A stretch of 64,000 nucleotides of DNA from an uncultured Clostridium sp. (lineage in GTDB: Bacteria; Bacillota; Clostridia; TANB77; CAG-508): positions 245,219 through 309,218 of the forward strand of contig CANSPP010000002.1 of assembly GCA_947648905.1 (NCBI GenBank), written 5' to 3'. The notes under the pieces are model-generated. The model had not been told where the DNA came from, did not search any database, and was given only the letters and a program-made list of their open reading frames with translations. The translations under genes and the position numbers were made by a program. Positions 56,147-63,498 of this stretch are shown piece after piece (the stretch's first letter is position 1; every line of letters begins with the position of its first letter).

Positions 56147-56740
56147 TTGTCAGATACAAGAATGCCTACTCAAAAAAGGTCAATAGAAAAGAGAAATAGA
56201 ATAATAGAAAAAGGGTTTGAACTTATGTGTGAAAAGGGCTTTCATAATGTTTCAACTCCTGATATTGCTGAAGCAGCTAATGTTTCAACAGGTATTATTT
56301 ATCAATATTTTAATGATAAGAAAGATATATTTATTGAAGGGGTAAAAAATTATGCAAATAACATAATGTTTCCGGATATACCTATTTTAGAAAATATAAA
56401 AATTACGGATACTAAAAGTATTTTGAGAAATATGATAGATGCTTATATAAAGAAACATACTATCTCTAAAAAATCCCATGAAGAATTGATGGCTATGTCT
56501 CATTTGGATGATGATGTTGCTGCTATTTTTAAGAATTCAGAATTTGAATTGACTAATAAGATTGTTCAACTTTTAAAGGATAATAACATTGAGATTAAAA
56601 ATCCAGTGGAAAAAATTCATATTGCTATTGGGATTGTTGAAAATTTGTGCCATGAAATTGTTTATCATAAGCATAGTAAAATTGATTATGATGTTATGAC
56701 TGATGAAGTTATTGATACTATTGTTAAATTGCTAAAATAA
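56147..56740 (+). CDS. TetR-family transcriptional regulator
   Basis: 197 residues from TTG 56147 (GAGGTGA five bases upstream). N-terminal helix-turn-helix: RNRIIEKGFELMCEKGFHNVSTPDIAEAANVSTGIIYQYFNDKKDIF. The ligand domain is undefined. It is divergent from feoAB, so it may control itself and feoAB, though iron control by TetR proteins is unusual. Convergent with the ABC exporter genes beyond a shared terminator. Confidence 0.9.
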   Translation: MSDTRMPTQKRSIEKRNRIIEKGFELMCEKGFHNVSTPDIAEAANVSTGIIYQYFNDKKDIFIEGVKNYANNIMFPDIPILENIKITDTKSILRNMIDAYIKKHTISKKSHEELMAMSHLDDDVAAIFKNSEFELTNKIVQLLKDNNIEIKNPVEKIHIAIGIVENLCHEIVYHKHSKIDYDVMTDEVIDTIVKLLK

Positions 56741-56767
56741 CACCTTTAATTCTTATTCAAATGTGCC

Positions 56768-56800
56768 TAAAAAATAGGGGGTTAACTCCCCCTATTTACC
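56768..56800. terminator. bidirectional terminator
   Basis: AAATAGGGGG and CCCCCTATTT arms with a 6-base loop and A/T runs on both sides, between the TetR gene and the ABC permease gene. Confidence 0.88.
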
Positions 56801-56808
56801 TTTTTATT

Positions 56809-57600
56809 TTATTCTACATTCACACCTTTTTCAAATTGTTTCTTCCCAATAAAATAATAAACAACATTATAGCACAAATAAATTGCAATAGCTGATATCA
56901 TAATCACTTTAATTACATCAATATTTACAATTTCCATCGTATTTATTATATTCATAATATCTTTATTAAACATACCTATCAAGCCAACAATACCTAAAGA
57001 CAAGGCATTCGTAAACATATATAGACCAAACCCTGTCACAATTGATTTAACCATTTTATTTTTGTTAGATTTATGTCCTATTATAATTCCCACATAACCT
57101 ACCAAAATTACAAAAACTATCTCTAGGAACAATACAAATGAAATTACTAATAATAAATTAATAACTGTTGTATCATATGTATTTGCAGCCAACTCTAAAA
57201 CTTGTTTTAAAAATTCTATATTTTCTTTAGAATAATAGCATATAAATAAGCATACTACTGCAACAACAATCGTTAAAAATATGCAAATTATTGCTGATAA
57301 TACTTTTGATAAATATATTGCACTTTTCTTAATTGGTAATGTATGTGTCAAATAACTCTCATCTTTATAGATGTTTATAATAAATCTTGCCCAAGACCTC
57401 ATTATTCCATTTATTAAACTACTTACAAGCATACTTATAGTAAATCCAGCAGATATTTGTCCTAATATTCCAAACAAAGCGGAATTTTCTATACTAAAGC
57501 ATATTCTTGTAATACAAGCAAATATAAATGATAAAGCATAAAAAACTATCACCACTTTATAAATCCATTTTAAATCATATTTTAATAATTTTCCTAACAT
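56809..57600 (-). CDS. ABC-2 type permease
   Basis: 263 residues with six predicted membrane helices (about 15-37, 45-66, 105-127, 145-170, 180-205, 230-250). No motif beyond membrane pattern and the YLTHTLPIKKSAIYLSK segment common to such permeases. It overlaps the ATPase gene end by seven bases and is the third gene of the GntR-ATPase-permease operon. Confidence 0.85.
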   Translation of the reverse strand: MLGKLLKYDLKWIYKVVIVFYALSFIFACITRICFSIENSALFGILGQISAGFTISMLVSSLINGIMRSWARFIINIYKDESYLTHTLPIKKSAIYLSKVLSAIICIFLTIVVAVVCLFICYYSKENIEFLKQVLELAANTYDTTVINLLLVISFVLFLEIVFVILVGYVGIIIGHKSNKNKMVKSIVTGFGLYMFTNALSLGIVGLIGMFNKDIMNIINTMEIVNIDVIKVIMISAIAIYLCYNVVYYFIGKKQFEKGVNVE

Positions 57601-58289
57601 TTAAAAGACCTCCTAAAAATTTCATCAATACTTGCATTCTCTGTTTTTCTTAATTCATCAGCAGATGATGTTAGTCTGATTTCACCTTTGTCAATAAAGA
57701 TAACATCATCTAATATTCTTTCTATATCTGCAATCAAATGAGTTGATATAAGAACACTTGCACCTTCTTTAAAATTTGATAGTATCGTATCTAATATATA
57801 ATCTCTTGTTGCTGGGTCAACTCCTCCTAATGGCTCATCTAAAATATAAAGTTCTGCTTCCCTGCTCATTACTAAAATTAATTGTAGTTTTTCTTGCATA
57901 CCTTTTGACATATGTGAAATTTTCTTTTCAATACTTAAATCTAAGTCTTTTAAAAGTTTTTTTGCTTTTTCTGTGTTGAAATTATCATAAAATTCCTCAA
58001 AGTATCTTAGTACTTGTCCTACTGTCATACTTTTATCTAAATATGTTCTTTCTGGTAAATATGATATTACTTTTTTTGACTCAATTCCTGGTTTTTCTCC
58101 ATTTATTAAAACTTCTCCACTTGTAGGTGTTAATAAATCATTTATTAGTTTTATTAATGTTGACTTTCCCATTCCGTTTTTTCCAAGTAGCCCTATAATT
58201 TTTCCTTTTGGAATTGTTAGATTGATATTTTTTAGAATTTTTTGATTGTCAAATTCTTTATATAAGTTTTTGCATTGTACTAATTCCAT
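57594..58289 (-). CDS. ABC transporter ATPase (YtrB/BcrA type)
   Basis: 231 residues. Walker A GLLGKNGMGKST, signature HMSKGMQEKLQLILVM (a variant with Lys for the second Gly), Walker B LYILDEPLGGVDP, switch ISTHL. Partner of the permease behind it. The upstream GntR regulator is of the type that controls such antibiotic-responsive exporters. Starts one base after the gntR stop. Confidence 0.93.
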   Translation of the reverse strand: MELVQCKNLYKEFDNQKILKNINLTIPKGKIIGLLGKNGMGKSTLIKLINDLLTPTSGEVLINGEKPGIESKKVISYLPERTYLDKSMTVGQVLRYFEEFYDNFNTEKAKKLLKDLDLSIEKKISHMSKGMQEKLQLILVMSREAELYILDEPLGGVDPATRDYILDTILSNFKEGASVLISTHLIADIERILDDVIFIDKGEIRLTSSADELRKTENASIDEIFRRSFKC

Positions 58290-58290
58290 T

Positions 58291-58653
58291 TTACTTTCCT
58301 CCTAGTTCTTGCAAGTAATTTATGGCTTCTTCAAAGCTAATTCCTATATTTTTCATACTGTTTAGATATGTATTTACCTTTTCTTTTGCCAATTCTTTTT
58401 TGACTTTTTCGATTAAATCTTCGTCTTCTGTTACAAATTTTCCATTAGTTCTTTCTGTATAGACTAATCCTTCGTTTTCTAGTTCTACTAATGCTTTTTG
58501 CATAGTGTTAGGATTTACCTTCATTGTAAGTGCTAGCTCTCTTACAGATGGCAACCTTTCTCCTTTTTGTAGATTTCCTGAAACGATTTTTGTTCTTATT
58601 ATTTCAACTAATTGAATGTAAATTGGTCGTTCATTATCAAAAATATATTCCAC
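58291..58653 (-). CDS. GntR-family regulator, YtrA type
   Basis: 120 residues from GTG 58653, chosen for AAAGGA eight bases before it and because YtrA proteins begin at this point (EYIFDNERPIYIQLVEIIRTKI). The winged helix is complete (LPSVRELALTMKVNPNTMQKALVELENEGLVYTERTNGKFV). The C-terminal part is a short dimer helix. It is first in the ABC exporter operon and probably represses it. Confidence 0.9.
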   Translation of the reverse strand: MEYIFDNERPIYIQLVEIIRTKIVSGNLQKGERLPSVRELALTMKVNPNTMQKALVELENEGLVYTERTNGKFVTEDEDLIEKVKKELAKEKVNTYLNSMKNIGISFEEAINYLQELGGK

Positions 58654-58671
58654 TTTTTCTTTCCTTTCTAT

Positions 58672-58723
58672 CATTGTATCACTTGCATAATACAATGATA
58701 CTATTTTAGTATTTTGTTGTCAA
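58672..58723 (-). promoter_or_regulatory. gntR-ABC promoter overlapped by a palindromic operator
   Basis: TTGACA and TATCAT are 17 bases apart. The perfect palindrome CATTGTAT-N10-ATACAATG (58672-58697) covers the end of the -10 and the start point, the expected GntR autoregulatory site. Confidence 0.75.
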
Positions 58724-58732
58724 TATTTATTT

Positions 58733-58766
58733 GAAAAAAAGTGAAAATTTTACTTTTCACTTTTTA
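58733..58766 (-). terminator. Rho-independent terminator after the rubredoxin-flavoprotein gene
   Basis: AAAAAGTGAAAA and TTTTCACTTTTT arms with T7 following, eight bases after the stop. Confidence 0.85.
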
Positions 58767-58773
58767 CTATTAA

Positions 58774-59373
58774 CTATTCTTTCTTTTTAAACAACTCTTT
58801 TCCTACTCCGCATAGTGGACATTTAAAGTCTTCTGGTAATTCTTCACCATAATAAACATACCCACATACTGTACAAACCCAAGCTGTCTTTCCTTTTTCT
58901 GTAGTAACTTTTAGCAATTCATCTTTGTGTTCTTGATAATATCCATAACTCATAGGTTCTTTTTCTTCAAAAACATCCGCTTCTACTATTTTACCTATAA
59001 ATAATGTGTGAGTATCATTTTCAATTGTATCTACTATTTCACAAATCATATAACCTAATGAATCATTTATAATTTCTATATCTTCTATTTTTGTTGTCTC
59101 CGTATTTTCAAATTTATTGATATCTCTTGAAGAATTAAACCCAAATGTTTTTATTATTTCTGGATTTACGTTGTTTCCTAATATTGATATTGCAAATTTA
59201 TTGTTTACTTTTAATAATTCGTTTGTGTAATTTCTTTTCATTACTGCAACTGATATCAGTGGGTTGTTTCCACCACTTACTTGTGATACTGCATCTACTA
59301 TACATCCTCCGTTTTTTGTTGTTAATACATACATTCCTTGTGTTATTTTTCTTGTTATATTTATATTCTTCAT
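58774..59373 (-). CDS. flavin reductase-like protein with C-terminal rubredoxin domain (high-molecular-weight rubredoxin)
   Basis: 199 residues. Residues about 1-150 are a flavin reductase-like FMN-binding domain ([31 protein letters not shown]). Residues about 162-196 are rubredoxin with both iron-binding pairs ([10 protein letters not shown] and [10 protein letters not shown]). Such proteins shuttle electrons from NAD(P)H to oxygen- or NO-reducing flavoproteins in anaerobes. AAGGAAG precedes the ATG. Confidence 0.93.
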   Translation of the reverse strand: MKNINITRKITQGMYVLTTKNGGCIVDAVSQVSGGNNPLISVAVMKRNYTNELLKVNNKFAISILGNNVNPEIIKTFGFNSSRDINKFENTETTKIEDIEIINDSLGYMICEIVDTIENDTHTLFIGKIVEADVFEEKEPMSYGYYQEHKDELLKVTTEKGKTAWVCTVCGYVYYGEELPEDFKCPLCGVGKELFKKKE

Positions 59374-59391
59374 ATTTTCATCTTCCTTATT

Positions 59392-60147
59392 TTATTGATA
59401 TTCAATAACATCTGCCCATTTATGAAGCAAATCTCTATCTTCATTACCATCAGCAAGCTGAACAGCAGCAACAATTGGAATCCATCTTTGAATATTAGAC
59501 TTCTCTATTCCACTCTTTTCTGAGAACAAATTCAAATACTTCTCTGCTAAAGTATCTTTTCCTTCTAAAGAAAATATCAAATAAGTTCTAGCAGCATCAG
59601 CTGCGCTATTTCCCATAGTTACGTGCGCCCAGTCAATAACATATGCTGTACCATCTTCTTTTATAATTACATTACTTGGATTATAATCACCGTGGCATAA
59701 ACTTAAGTCGCTTTTCATTCCTTCTAGTCTTTGTAATAAGTCATATTTTGTATCTTCATTTACATCTGCTGAATTAATTTTTCTTCTATATTTTTCTTTC
59801 ATTCTATTTAGTAATGGTACTTTATTTGATAGTATTTCTAGTTGAACTTCTACAAATTTGTTTAAATATTCGTCTTCTTTTTCTGGATTTTCTTCCATTA
59901 ATTTATCAAGCGGTTTTCCTTCAATATGTTCTGATACTAATGCCCATCTATTGTCTATCTTACTGATTTCAAGAAGTTTTGGAACTTTTAATTCTGTTCC
60001 TTCTTCTACTCTTGCTTGATTTAGTGCTTCGTTTAAGATACTTGCTTTTGAATAATTCTCTATAAATAGTTTTACTGTTTTATCATTATCTTTATATACA
60101 GTTTTTGTTTTTCTTTCTACTATTGGATTATCTAAATTTATATACAT
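59392..60147 (-). CDS. aminoglycoside-phosphotransferase-fold kinase linked to adhE
   Basis: 251 residues. Kinase fold with the ATP Lys region (TVKLFIENYSKASILNEAL), hinge LVSEHIEGKPL, the Brenner motif LCHGDYNPSNVII and metal Asp in YVIDWAHVTMG. Substrate unknown; choline, sugar and aminoglycoside kinases share this fold. Its ATG overlaps the adhE stop by one base (TAATG), so it is translationally coupled to adhE. Confidence 0.88.
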   Translation of the reverse strand: MYINLDNPIVERKTKTVYKDNDKTVKLFIENYSKASILNEALNQARVEEGTELKVPKLLEISKIDNRWALVSEHIEGKPLDKLMEENPEKEDEYLNKFVEVQLEILSNKVPLLNRMKEKYRRKINSADVNEDTKYDLLQRLEGMKSDLSLCHGDYNPSNVIIKEDGTAYVIDWAHVTMGNSAADAARTYLIFSLEGKDTLAEKYLNLFSEKSGIEKSNIQRWIPIVAAVQLADGNEDRDLLHKWADVIEYQ

Positions 60148-62756
60148 TATTGTTTACCTCCATAATATGCTTCTAAATACATTTCTTTAATTTCGCTCAT
60201 AAGTGGTAATCTTGGGTTAGCACCTGTACATTGGTCGTCAAATGCTTGCTCTGTCATTTCGTCTAATTTTTCTAAGAAATATGCTTCGTCAACTCCATAA
60301 TCTTTAATTGTCTTTTTTATTCCTATTTTCTCTTTTAATTCTTCTATTGCATTAATTAGATTTTCCAAACTTTGCTCATCTGTTTCTCCACCAAAACCTA
60401 AGCATCTTGAAACATATGCATATTTTTCTAATGTATGTGGGTGGTCATATTGTGGAAATGTTCCCATTTTTGTTGGTACTTCAGCGCTATTAAATCTTAA
60501 TACAATATTTATCATTATTGCATTTGCTACACCATGTGGTAAGTGATGAAATGCTCCTAGTTTGTGAGCCATTGAGTGACATACTCCTAGGAATGCATTT
60601 GCAAAAGCCATTCCTGCCATTGTTGCTGCATTTGCCATTTTTTCTCTTGCTTCTGGGTCATTTGCTCCATTTTCATAAGCTCTTGGTAAATATTTAAATA
60701 TATTTTTTAAACTTTCTATTGCTAATCCATCTGTATATTCTGTAGCCATCATTGAAGCTAATGCTTCTAAATTGTGTGTTACAGCGTCTATTCCTGATGC
60801 TGATGTTAATCCCTTTGGTGCATCCATCATCATATTGCTGTCTACTATTGCCATTTTAGGCATTAGTTCATAATCTGCTAATGGATATTTTGTACCTGTT
60901 TTTTCGTCTGTTATTACTGCAAAAGGTGTTACTTCTGAACCTGTTCCAGCTGATGTTGGAATTGCTATAAAGTATGCTTTTTCACCCATTTTAGGGAATG
61001 TGTAAACTCTTTTTCTAATGTCCATAAATCTCATTGCCATATCCATAAAGTCTACTTCTGGGTGTTCATATAATACCCACATTATTTTTGCTGCATCCAT
61101 CGCAGAGCCTCCACCTACTGCTATAATGCAATCTGGCTTGAAGTTATTCATAGCTTTTGCTCCTTGTTTAGCACTTGCAAGTGTAGGGTCTGGCTCAACA
61201 TTTGAGAATGTTGTATGCATAATTCCCATTTCATCTAATTTGTCTGTTATTGGCTTTGTATAACCATTTTCAAATAGAAATGTGTCTGTTACTATAAATG
61301 CTTTCTTTTTACCTATTACATTTTTTAATTCTTCTAAGGCTACTGGTAAGCAACCTCTTTTTATATATACCTTTTCAGGTGCTCTAAACCAAAGCATATT
61401 TTCTCTCCTTTCGGCTACTGTTTTTATATTTAATAAATGTTTTATTCCTACGTTTTCTGATACTGAATTTCCACCCCAAGAACCACAACCAAGTGTTAGT
61501 GATGGTGCTAATTTGAAGTTGTATAAATCGCCAATTCCACCTTGTGAAGATGGTGTATTTATTAAAACTCTGCAAGTTTTCATTGCTTTATAAAATTTTT
61601 CTAATTTTTCTTGTTCTGTTATTGTATTTATATAAATTGATGATGTGTGCCCTAGACCACCATCTTCAACTAAATGTGCTGCTTTTTCTATACTATCTTC
61701 AAAATCTTTTGCTTTGTACATAGCTAAAACTGGAGATAATTTTTCATGTGCAAATTCTTCTGATATATCTACACTTTCTACTTCACCTATTAATATTTTT
61801 GTTTCTTCTGGCACTTCTACTCCTGCTAGCTTAGCTATTGTATGGGCTTTTTGTCCAACTATTTTAGCATTTAACGCACCATTTATAATTATTGTTTTTC
61901 TTACTTTTTCTGTTTCTTCTGGATTTAAGAAATAGCAACCTCTTCTTTCGAATTCTGTTCTTACTTCATCATAAATTTTATCTAACACAATTACTGATTG
62001 TTCTGATGCACATATCATTCCATTATCAAATGTTTTTGAATGAATTATAGAATTTACTGCTAAAAGAATATCTGCTGAGTCATCTATAATTGCTGGTGTA
62101 TTTCCCGCACCAACTCCTAGTGCTGGTTTTCCACTTGAATATGCAGATTTAACCATTCCTGGTCCACCTGTTGCAAGTATTGTATCTGCTGATTGCATTA
62201 ATGTATTTGTAAATTCTAATGATGGTACATCTACCCATCCAATTATTCCTTCTGGTGCCCCTGCTTTTACTGCTGCTTCTAAGACTATTCTTGCTGCTTC
62301 AATTGTTGATTTTTTTGCTCTTGGATGTGGGCTTATTATTATTCCATTTCTTGTTTTTAAAGCAATCAATGTTTTAAAAATTGCTGTTGATGTTGGATTT
62401 GTTGTTGGTATAACTGCCGCAATTAGACCAATTGGTTCAGCAATTTTCTTTATTCCATATGCTTTGTCTTCTTCTATTACTCCACATGTTTTTTCATCTT
62501 TATATTTGTTGTAAATATATTCTGCTGCATAATGATTTTTAATTATTTTATCTTCTACTGCTCCCATTCCAGTTTCTTCAACTGCCATTTTTGCAAGTGG
62601 TATTCTTGCTTGGTTTGCAGCTATTGCTGCTGATAGAAAAATTTTGTCAACTTGTTCTTGTGTATAGCTGGCAAATTCTTTTTGTGCCTTTTTTACATTG
62701 TCAATTAAATCTTTCAGCTTTTCTGAGCTATCTACTATTTTGCTTTCTTCACTCAT
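60147..62756 (-). CDS. adhE: bifunctional acetaldehyde-CoA/alcohol dehydrogenase
   Basis: 869 residues. It reduces acetyl-CoA to ethanol with two NADH. The N-terminal aldehyde dehydrogenase half (about 1-440) has the catalytic Cys in DNGMICASEQ and the GVGAGNTPAIID segment. The C-terminal iron-dependent half has GGGSAMDAAKIMW, IDAVTHNLEALAS and HSMAHKLGAFHHLPHG with the iron-binding His residues. AdhE forms spirosomes. TAAGGAGGA precedes the ATG. Confidence 0.98.
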   Translation of the reverse strand: MSEESKIVDSSEKLKDLIDNVKKAQKEFASYTQEQVDKIFLSAAIAANQARIPLAKMAVEETGMGAVEDKIIKNHYAAEYIYNKYKDEKTCGVIEEDKAYGIKKIAEPIGLIAAVIPTTNPTSTAIFKTLIALKTRNGIIISPHPRAKKSTIEAARIVLEAAVKAGAPEGIIGWVDVPSLEFTNTLMQSADTILATGGPGMVKSAYSSGKPALGVGAGNTPAIIDDSADILLAVNSIIHSKTFDNGMICASEQSVIVLDKIYDEVRTEFERRGCYFLNPEETEKVRKTIIINGALNAKIVGQKAHTIAKLAGVEVPEETKILIGEVESVDISEEFAHEKLSPVLAMYKAKDFEDSIEKAAHLVEDGGLGHTSSIYINTITEQEKLEKFYKAMKTCRVLINTPSSQGGIGDLYNFKLAPSLTLGCGSWGGNSVSENVGIKHLLNIKTVAERRENMLWFRAPEKVYIKRGCLPVALEELKNVIGKKKAFIVTDTFLFENGYTKPITDKLDEMGIMHTTFSNVEPDPTLASAKQGAKAMNNFKPDCIIAVGGGSAMDAAKIMWVLYEHPEVDFMDMAMRFMDIRKRVYTFPKMGEKAYFIAIPTSAGTGSEVTPFAVITDEKTGTKYPLADYELMPKMAIVDSNMMMDAPKGLTSASGIDAVTHNLEALASMMATEYTDGLAIESLKNIFKYLPRAYENGANDPEAREKMANAATMAGMAFANAFLGVCHSMAHKLGAFHHLPHGVANAIMINIVLRFNSAEVPTKMGTFPQYDHPHTLEKYAYVSRCLGFGGETDEQSLENLINAIEELKEKIGIKKTIKDYGVDEAYFLEKLDEMTEQAFDDQCTGANPRLPLMSEIKEMYLEAYYGGKQ

Positions 62757-62854
62757 TTTGTTCCTCCTTAGACTTCTTTTTATTTAATTATGTCCAATTT
62801 TCTCTTTTTGTAATCTCTCCGTTTCATATTATCATAACTTTTATTCTTTGTACA

Positions 62855-62885
62855 TATAAAAAACTGCAATTTTTAAAATTGCAGT
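62855..62885 (-). terminator. Rho-independent terminator after the XRE gene
   Basis: ACTGCAATTTT and AAAATTGCAGT arms followed by T6 on the minus strand, 15 bases after the stop. Confidence 0.85.
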
Positions 62886-62899
62886 CTTTTAGCTTTATA

Positions 62900-63316
62900 T
62901 TATACAAGATTTTTATCAACTTGAGATGCCATAGTTACTAAAAACCATATAGCAAAGGCAAATGCTAGTACATAGAATATTACTAAAAGCACTCCCCCGA
63001 CATATATTGATACATTTAGTATATAGCAAATCCATTTTATTGTATACATATTAATAGATGCCATTCCTTTTTCATAACTATTATTTTTTGCTTGTATTAT
63101 TTCTGCACTTGGAATTTGATACAATTCTGATAGTTCATATATCATATCTAAATCAGGATACTTTAACCCTATCTCCCACTTTTTTATATCCTTTTCTGTT
63201 ATTTGTTTATTTGGTAATTTTGAAGCAACTTCTACATAAGTCCATCCTTTTTCTTTTCTTAGTCTGGATAATAATTCTTCTAAACATTCTCCTATTTCTT
63301 TTCTTTTTTTCTTCAT
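62900..63316 (-). CDS. XRE-type regulator with C-terminal membrane segments
   Basis: 138 residues. N-terminal helix-turn-helix (about 10-66: LLSRLRKEKGWTYVEVASKLPNKQITEKDIKKWEIGLKYPDLDMIYELSELY) followed by one or two hydrophobic segments (about 90-110 and 113-130). Ligand and targets unknown. It lies directly upstream of adhE in direction of transcription but has its own terminator. AAGGGGAA precedes the ATG. Confidence 0.85.
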   Translation of the reverse strand: MKKKRKEIGECLEELLSRLRKEKGWTYVEVASKLPNKQITEKDIKKWEIGLKYPDLDMIYELSELYQIPSAEIIQAKNNSYEKGMASINMYTIKWICYILNVSIYVGGVLLVIFYVLAFAFAIWFLVTMASQVDKNLV

Positions 63317-63420
63317 ATATTTCCCCTTTTTTATTTTGTATGATTTACTATAATTATATATTTCTATTAATAATTTGTCTATTGTTTTTCTGTATTATAT
63401 TTAGTTTTTTGACAATACGA

Positions 63421-63451
63421 AAAATCACTTCTATTATTTAGAAGTGATTTA
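63421..63451 (-). terminator. Rho-independent terminator
   Basis: AAATCACTTCT and AGAAGTGATTT arms (7-base loop) with T5 following, 48 bases after the stop of the partial surface-protein gene. Confidence 0.85.
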
Positions 63452-63498
63452 TATAGTCTAAATTATTTCTATATACTTCATTAATTGTATTTTTAAAA

